Below are positions 59,421 through 64,000 of a stretch of DNA of 64,000 bases, piece by piece. The position numbers and the translations under genes were made by a program. The notes below the pieces were generated by a model, which was not told the origin of the DNA, ran no database searches, and was given only the letters and a program-made list of their open reading frames with translations. This stretch comes from an uncultured Odoribacter sp. (GTDB taxonomy: Bacteria > Bacteroidota > Bacteroidia > Bacteroidales > Marinifilaceae): assembly GCA_910588375.1 (NCBI GenBank), contig CAJUQA010000017.1, positions 5,606 through 69,605 of the forward strand, in the 5' to 3' direction. Numbering within the stretch: position 1 is the first letter of the stretch; the number at the start of each line of letters is the position of its first letter.

Positions 59421-62039
59421 ATGCAGTTGGTTTTACTTATAATTTTGGTTTCTCTCGTTGCTATTTCTGTTATTGCAATAGTTACAATACGAATACACCT
59501 AAAAAACAAGTCCAAAGAACTTTCAGAAAAGTTAAGCCACATATCCTCTTATAACGATAAATCCAATTATAAGCAAGCACAAGAGAAATTATCTAAACTA
59601 AATGATAGTGTATTTGTGGATATTCCGACAGATCTAAATAATGTTTTTTATGGTAAGATAATATCGACAACACAAGAAAAGGATTTCACTAATCATTATA
59701 TATCATATTTTAAAGAAGCACATTCACTCGTTAAGAAACTTGAAGCTTTCAATATTACTCCATCTGCAACAATCTTAAATCTAATTCGTGACTTTGGGAA
59801 TATCAATAAGCTTGTCAAACAACATAATGATACGGTAATAAATTCCTTACTTGATACACACAAAGATTTTTTCGATCATTGTCTAAAATATCCATTAGAC
59901 AAGCAACAAAGACGTTCAATCGTTTCAGAAGAAGATAATTGTTTGGTGGTTAGCAGTGCAGGCAGCGGCAAAACATCTTCTATTGTTGGAAAAGTAAAAT
60001 ATCTAACAGAAATAAAAGGCATTGCACCTCATAGAATTTTACTCATTAGTTATACGAATAAGACAGCAGCCGAACTCACGGAGAGGATGGCTACTGATGG
60101 TTTGAAAGGTTATACATTTCATAAATTAGCCATAGATATTATCGGAAGAGCAACAGGTATAAAACCCTCTATTTGCGACAATACAGATGCCTTATTCATA
60201 GATATTTATCACACGCTATTAGGAAATAAGGATTTTAAGAACAGTGTAGTAGAATACTTCATTGATTACCAAAGCAATGAAGCAGATTGGGAACAACGCA
60301 AGAATGAAAGGCGAGAAAAGTTGTCGGAACAAAAAAATGTTCAGTTAAAAGCGATGTTTCCCGATATGGACGGTAAAGCCATATATGTGAGGAGCGAACA
60401 GGAACAAAAGATATGTTTTGTTTTGTCTTCACTTGGGGTGAAATTTAGATATGAGGAACCATATGAACATCAATTGGCAGATGAAATGCATTCTCAATAT
60501 CGCCCCGATTTTTCTATATACTTCGAGCAAAAGGGAGTAACCAAACGAATCTATTTGGAACATTTCGGAGTTGATGAACATAATCTTGTCCCTGCCTGGT
60601 TTGCAAAGGATAAAAATATAACATACGAAGAAGCCAATCAAAAATACAATGATGGCATAACTTGGAAGAAAGTTGCTCACAAGAAATTTGGCACTCAGCT
60701 TTTAGTAACATCAAGTGCAGATTTTCATTATTCTGATATAAGGGATAAACTCAAAAAAATGTTAGAAGAGGTGGGTGTGCCAATCCAAGAAAAAACAGAT
60801 GAAGAATTATATGATTTGGTTTTGCCCAAAGGTAGTAAGCAAGAAAAGGCATTTATACGACTTGTTGTTACTTTTGTAACATTGGTAAAATCAAGTTGTA
60901 AATCAGTTAAAGAGATTCTTAGACAAGCAAAGAATGCAGATGCTGAGCGGAGTGTTTTTATTATCAAGAATATATTTCAACCTATATATGAACGCTATAT
61001 AAGCGCATTAAGCGATAGTAACCAAATTGATTTTACCGATGCGATTCTTCAAGCCACAGAGATATGTCGTACTTCACACCCTGTTGAGTATGATTATATC
61101 ATTGTGGACGAGTTTCAAGACATATCGGTTGACCGTTACAACTTCTTAAAAGTATTACGAGAGGGAAATCCGCCTGCAAAGTTGTATTGTGTGGGCGATG
61201 ACTGGCAGTCCATATATCGTTTTTCAGGAAGTGATATGGCTCTTTTTAATCAATTTCCTAAATACTTTGGAGCAACAGAGATTAATAAGATTGAAACCAC
61301 ATACAGATTTGGAGAGCCTTTGGTTTCGTTGTCTTCTCACTTCATACAGCGCAATAAATCTCAAATACAAAAGGATATACACTCATTCAATACTGAAATG
61401 AAAACAGAGTTGGAGTTTTATTCTTATGATAGACGAGATTATTGCAATACGATAGGACAGCTTATATCTTCTATCCCATCAGATAAATCAATATTCTTGT
61501 TGGGACGTTATTCTTTTGATGATTATTATCTTTCATATGTGTATCAATCCATAAAAGAGGGTAATAGATTCTACTATATGATAGGAGAACGAAAAATAGA
61601 GTTTTTGACCGTGCATAAATCTAAAGGTCTTGAAGCCGATTATGTTATACTCTTACAATGCAATAAGGATACCTATGGCTTCCCTTCTCTTGTGAGTGAC
61701 GACCCTGTGCTTAACTATGTGCTTACTAAAAGCGACCAATACCCCTATGGAGAAGAACGTAGATTGTTTTATGTGGCAATAACAAGAGCAAAAGTAAAAA
61801 CACTCGTACTTTATGACAAGCGTTTTCCCTCTGTATTTGTAGATGAGTTTTTGCATCCTGAAAAGATTTCAGAAGAGAGTTTTGTCAAACATCCTAATGC
61901 TAATAAAAGGTGGACGAGAAGTGCAGACCAATTTCTATTGAAATTGTATGGCGAGGGTAAAAGCGTAAAATACATTGCTGCAAAAATGGGTAGAAGTCAA
62001 ACTTCAATCGTTATGCGATTGAATAAACTTAATCAATAG
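59421..62039 (+). CDS. Membrane-anchored helicase-IV-like SF1 helicase
   Basis: The product is 872 residues. An N-terminal membrane helix (QLVLLIILVSLVAISVIAIV, 2-21) followed by basic residues places the enzyme in the cytoplasm. The motor has SSAGSGKTSSIVGKVKYL (Walker A), ILLISYTNKTAAELTERM, YIIVDEFQDISVDRYNFLK, YCVGDDWQSIYRFSGSDMAL, TTYRFGEPLVSL, TVHKSKGLEADYVIL and EERRLFYVAITRAKVK, which is the HelD pattern. A PD-(D/E)XK-like insert lies between (YRPDFSIYFEQKG, IYLEHFGVDEHN). A C-terminal helix-turn-helix (LLKLYGEGKSVKYIAAKMGR) ends it. Coupling to two exported proteins is unusual for a repair helicase. Confidence 0.85.
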   Translation: MQLVLLIILVSLVAISVIAIVTIRIHLKNKSKELSEKLSHISSYNDKSNYKQAQEKLSKLNDSVFVDIPTDLNNVFYGKIISTTQEKDFTNHYISYFKEAHSLVKKLEAFNITPSATILNLIRDFGNINKLVKQHNDTVINSLLDTHKDFFDHCLKYPLDKQQRRSIVSEEDNCLVVSSAGSGKTSSIVGKVKYLTEIKGIAPHRILLISYTNKTAAELTERMATDGLKGYTFHKLAIDIIGRATGIKPSICDNTDALFIDIYHTLLGNKDFKNSVVEYFIDYQSNEADWEQRKNERREKLSEQKNVQLKAMFPDMDGKAIYVRSEQEQKICFVLSSLGVKFRYEEPYEHQLADEMHSQYRPDFSIYFEQKGVTKRIYLEHFGVDEHNLVPAWFAKDKNITYEEANQKYNDGITWKKVAHKKFGTQLLVTSSADFHYSDIRDKLKKMLEEVGVPIQEKTDEELYDLVLPKGSKQEKAFIRLVVTFVTLVKSSCKSVKEILRQAKNADAERSVFIIKNIFQPIYERYISALSDSNQIDFTDAILQATEICRTSHPVEYDYIIVDEFQDISVDRYNFLKVLREGNPPAKLYCVGDDWQSIYRFSGSDMALFNQFPKYFGATEINKIETTYRFGEPLVSLSSHFIQRNKSQIQKDIHSFNTEMKTELEFYSYDRRDYCNTIGQLISSIPSDKSIFLLGRYSFDDYYLSYVYQSIKEGNRFYYMIGERKIEFLTVHKSKGLEADYVILLQCNKDTYGFPSLVSDDPVLNYVLTKSDQYPYGEERRLFYVAITRAKVKTLVLYDKRFPSVFVDEFLHPEKISEESFVKHPNANKRWTRSADQFLLKLYGEGKSVKYIAAKMGRSQTSIVMRLNKLNQ

Positions 62040-62144
62040 TAACATCCTCTCTTACTCCAACATGCGCAAAATGATTATCCGATTGTTATAAACACCTGCT
62101 TTTCTATAAGGTTTATAATATCAACAATCTTAAATAATACAAAA

Positions 62145-62180
62145 CACCCAATTTTACATTCTTGGGTGTAAAATTGGGTG
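62145..62180. repeat. Right-end inverted repeat, integrase arm-site candidate
   Basis: A perfect 14-bp inverted repeat (CACCCAATTTTACA 62145-62158 with TGTAAAATTGGGTG 62167-62180) contains the TGGGTGTAAA motif found at the left end. It lies 36 bases inside the right attachment repeat and can also act as a terminator for the helicase operon. Confidence 0.6.
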
Positions 62181-62215
62181 CTTGTTTTGCAATTTACTGG
62201 TTTTCAGTATTTATT

Positions 62216-62228
62216 GCGGAGAGAGAGG
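62216..62228. repeat. Right attachment-site repeat inside tRNA-Ser
   Basis: Identical to 46508-46520. It covers the 3' acceptor strand and part of the T-stem of tRNA-Ser(TGA), so integration keeps the tRNA 3' end. Confidence 0.75.
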
Positions 62229-62301
62229 GATTCGAACCCCCGGAAAGTTGCCCTTCAACGGTTTTCAAGACCGCCGCGATCGACCACTCTGCCATCTCTT
62301 T
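62217..62301 (-). tRNA. tRNA-Ser (TGA anticodon), acceptor stem imperfect
   Basis: Read on the minus strand from 62301: TGGCAGAGTGGTC D-arm start, anticodon loop CTTGAAA (TGA), a long variable arm, T-arm GGGGGTTCGAATCCCTC, and 3' acceptor TCTCTCC with discriminator G. The 5' acceptor is AAAGAGA, so pairs 1-72 and 2-71 are A.C mismatches; the expected start would be GGAGAGA. CCA is not encoded. It is the integration target of the element. Whether it is functional is open. Confidence 0.85.
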
Positions 62302-62403
62302 TTCAGATAGTTATATAAATTTTTCTATTTATTGGGGCAGATTTTGGGGACTAAAATTATCTAATAATTTGCCATGTTTGTTAAACGTATCTTTTTTAAA
62401 CAG

Positions 62404-62556
62404 TCATTTATAGTGTTTTATTATCTCTTCATAGGCAATCATATTTAAAGGTTCCACTTTCTGTATATCGTAATGGAGCAATAAAATACTTGCTCTATTC
62501 ACGTCTGTATTTATGTATTTGGGGTTGGTGAATAATTTCTGGAAAGGGGTATATAA
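62404..62556 (-). pseudogene. Gene 3' remnant beside the tRNA
   Basis: A frame with no start codon near its beginning reads TPFQKLFTNPKYINTDVNRA, SILLLHYDIQKVEPLNMIAY, EEIIKHYK and stops. The sequence is protein-like (balanced, no simple repeats) but matches no family I know. It is cut at its upstream end by a stop at 62557-62559. It may be debris of earlier insertions at this tRNA. Confidence 0.35.
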
Positions 62557-62585
62557 CTAAAATTACAGTATATTTTTCACCACCA

Positions 62586-62617
62586 ATAAAAAATCAGCAA
62601 GCAGTGATACTTGCTGA
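62586..62617 (-). terminator. Terminator of the DUF4145 gene
   Basis: A perfect 8-bp stem (TCAGCAAG 62594-62601 with CTTGCTGA 62610-62617) is followed on the minus strand by TTTTTTATT. Confidence 0.8.
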
Positions 62618-62644
62618 CTTTTGTTGTAGTTGAGTAAAAAATGA

Positions 62645-63319
62645 TTATTTTGTACTTTTAGAAATAGGCTTTTTAGTTGTATTAATTGTGTCTATTTTTA
62701 ATTGTAATTTTTCTTCTGATTTCTCAAATAGTTTATCTAAAATTTTATAAATAATCTCATATGCATCAAGAATATCCTCTTTTGTCAATGTATCTGCATG
62801 ACTTCCAAAATTACCAATCCATTTTATCGCCAATAATGAAGATTTAATTGCTTCATCAGGATATTCATTTATCCGGCGATGCAAAATATTTGTAGGAATA
62901 TTTAAACTATCTAATAATAACTCAATAGAAATCCTTATTTTGTTTGCGCATGCTTCTAAATCGGTCCAATAAAGAGCAAAAGATTTAATTAATTCATCCT
63001 TTACAGGCTGAGGACATGAAGTGGGAATTTTAAACAAATTTAATGTTGGATAGATTCCTTTTATTTGATACCTGTTTGCTGTCCCCTCTTGGTATTCTTG
63101 AGTATCTTTATCTCCATAAACAAAAAAGTTATTACCACAAGTACAACTCAATTCTCCTGTAAATCTAAATTCATCTTGTCCACAATTAGCCTCCTGCATA
63201 TATTCACCTTCTTCTGTTTCTTTTGTTTTTAATTCATTATATTTTAACGATTTATGGCAATGAGGACAAGGAATATTACTAATATCGGATTTTTCCCATA
63301 TATCTCTATTTATAGCCAT
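62645..63319 (-). CDS. DUF4145-domain protein with zinc-ribbon start
   Basis: The product is 224 residues. An N-terminal zinc ribbon is suggested by CPHC near residue 18 and CTCG near residue 60. The C-terminal DUF4145 domain has LLAIKWIGNFGSHADTLTKE and DILDAYEIIYKILDKLFE, the GNxxxH signature of this HEPN-related family. Such proteins often sit in mobile or defence regions; the function is unknown. It lies outside the element's right repeat. Confidence 0.8.
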   Translation of the reverse strand: MAINRDIWEKSDISNIPCPHCHKSLKYNELKTKETEEGEYMQEANCGQDEFRFTGELSCTCGNNFFVYGDKDTQEYQEGTANRYQIKGIYPTLNLFKIPTSCPQPVKDELIKSFALYWTDLEACANKIRISIELLLDSLNIPTNILHRRINEYPDEAIKSSLLAIKWIGNFGSHADTLTKEDILDAYEIIYKILDKLFEKSEEKLQLKIDTINTTKKPISKSTK

Positions 63320-63405
63320 ATCTTCAAATTTTTAAAATTCACCACTCCCAACACGAAAGCATCAGGAGTGATGAAAAGGTTAATAAATTAATTGTTATTT
63401 TTTAG

Positions 63406-64000
63406 TTAATACACCCTCCATCCCTTATTTTCAGCAATGCTCTTATCACATGTATCAGTTCCGGGGTTATGGCTTATGACGACTTTACCATCTTCTACTT
63501 GTGGTAAATCTCCAAAAATCTTGTTTAGTGAAGAAGAAGATAAGTTATTGTTGTCACACCCCAAGGCAGTCAATGCAGTACATCCACTTACATTTAATGA
63601 AGTTAATTCATTGTTCCAACAATTCAACTCAGTCAATGCCGTACATTTACTTACATCTAATGAAGTTAAGTTATTGGCTTCACAATTCAAGTAAGTCAAT
63701 GCAGTATTCTTACTCACATCTAAAGATGTTAATTCATTGCCGTTACACTCCAAGTAAGTCAATTTAGTATTCTTACTTACATCTAAAGAAGTTAGGTTAT
63801 TGGCGGCACAATCCAAGTGAGTCAATGCAGTATTCTTACTTACATCTAAAGAAGTTAGGTTATTGGCGGCACAATCCAAGCGAGTCAATGCAGTATTCTT
63901 ACTTACATCTAAAGAAGTTAGGTTATTGCTTTCACACCACAACTCAGTCAATTTAGTATTCTTACTTACATCTAAAGAAGTTAGGTTATTGGCGGCACAA
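63406..64000 (-). CDS. Leucine-rich-repeat surface protein (partial, 5' end missing)
   Basis: The frame runs off the right edge; 198 residues are visible. Seven to eight copies of a 21-residue repeat (LTSLDVSKNTALTHLDCAAN) are followed by a C-terminal cap (NKIFGDLPQVEDGKVVISHN, then CDKSIAENKGWRVY). The pattern is the bacterial LRR type found in Bacteroidota surface proteins and internalin-like adhesins. The repeats are nearly identical at the DNA level. Signal peptide and anchoring lie outside the window. Confidence 0.9.
   Translation of the reverse strand, partial: CAANNLTSLDVSKNTKLTELWCESNNLTSLDVSKNTALTRLDCAANNLTSLDVSKNTALTHLDCAANNLTSLDVSKNTKLTYLECNGNELTSLDVSKNTALTYLNCEANNLTSLDVSKCTALTELNCWNNELTSLNVSGCTALTALGCDNNNLSSSSLNKIFGDLPQVEDGKVVISHNPGTDTCDKSIAENKGWRVY
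63779..64000 (-). repeat. 63-bp tandem repeats in the LRR gene
   Basis: Units start at 63779, 63842, 63905 and 63968. The first two differ at one base (T/C near the AGTCAATGCAG part), showing recent duplication or gene conversion. More diverged copies continue down to about 63600. Confidence 0.9.

Larger units (their letters stand above)
46508..62228. mobile_element. NBU2-like integrative mobilizable element in tRNA-Ser
   Basis: The element spans about 15.7 kb between 13-bp direct repeats (GCGGAGAGAGAGG, 46508-46520 and 62216-62228). The right copy is the 3' end of tRNA-Ser(TGA). A tyrosine integrase lies beside the left end; both ends carry the 10-bp motif TGGGTGTAAA. The gene order integrase, DUF3853, ATPase, primase, oriT, MobV relaxase is that of NBU elements. 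NBU2 is known to use tRNA-Ser with a short core of this size. No type IV secretion genes are present, so transfer needs a helper conjugative element. Cargo: SymE-like pair, XRE, DUF262+HEPN, and the leader-RNA/lipoprotein/repeat-protein/helicase operon. Confidence 0.88.

Noticed and set aside
63600..64000. Possible CRISPR-like repeats
   Set aside because: The 63-bp units have no spacers between them, lie in frame and encode leucine-rich repeats.

Overview
The window is chromosomal DNA from a member of the Bacteroidales (Bacteroidota). Supporting signs are several TAnnTTTG (-7) / TTTG (-33) Bacteroides-type promoters, a short primary-type sigma factor without region 1.1, the DUF5686/LptB/KdsD envelope cluster, many SPII lipoproteins, a TonB-dependent receptor under a TPP riboswitch, and an NBU-type mobilizable element in a tRNA-Ser gene. 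An Odoribacter/Butyricimonas-like gut genus is my guess, but the sequence alone does not prove it.

Layout. 1-9.4 kb: a helix-hairpin-helix secreted protein, a HEAT-like hypothetical protein, rpmH (a 52-aa gene on the minus strand), a primary-type sigma factor, a membrane TPR regulator and a run of small secreted proteins and lipoproteins, one of them broken by a frameshift in an A6 run. 9.5-12.1 kb: an accessory stretch with a toxin-like gene plus ImmA/IrrE metalloprotease pair and a RhuM-family gene. 12.3-15.9 kb: a minus-strand phage-like cassette (holin, amidase, two DUF6266-type proteins, a small membrane protein) with a strong terminator, then an RteC-like gene preceded by an unexplained 140-bp structured element. 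16.1-19.8 kb: a complete thiamine uptake operon (TPP riboswitch, TonB-dependent receptor, PnuT-type permease, thiamine pyrophosphokinase). 19.8-31 kb: GH36 alpha-galactosidase, an RSH (p)ppGpp enzyme whose synthetase half looks dead, NagB, a MATE exporter, a fimbrial-anchor-like lipoprotein, two overlapping acyltransferase-like genes and a KASIII. 31-37.6 kb: MgtC and a K+/H+ antiporter, an M23 peptidase, a YidE-type transporter and an ECF sigma factor with a TonB-like partner. 37.7-46.2 kb: RecQ, KdsD, a DUF5686 outer-membrane protein, LptB, tRNA-Leu(TAG) and trigger factor.

46,508-62,228 is an integrated mobilizable element of about 15.7 kb, bounded by a 13-bp direct repeat. The right copy is the 3' end of tRNA-Ser(TGA), as in NBU2. 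It carries a tyrosine integrase, a YhcG-type nuclease, a DUF3853 helix-turn-helix protein, a RepA-like ATPase, iteron-like repeats, a Toprim primase, an oriT-like region and a MobV relaxase. Its cargo is the most interesting part of the window: a SymE-like toxin pair, an XRE regulator with a palindromic operator array, a two-gene DUF262+HEPN cassette, and a separate operon. That operon has a roughly 170-nt, strongly folded leader RNA followed by a lipoprotein, a secreted four-repeat protein and a helicase-IV-like protein with an N-terminal membrane anchor. Both cargo modules look like phage or plasmid defence, but that is inference.

The right edge holds a tRNA-Ser with two mismatched acceptor pairs, a gene remnant, a DUF4145 protein and the 3' part of a leucine-rich-repeat gene built from 63-bp tandem repeats that runs off the window.
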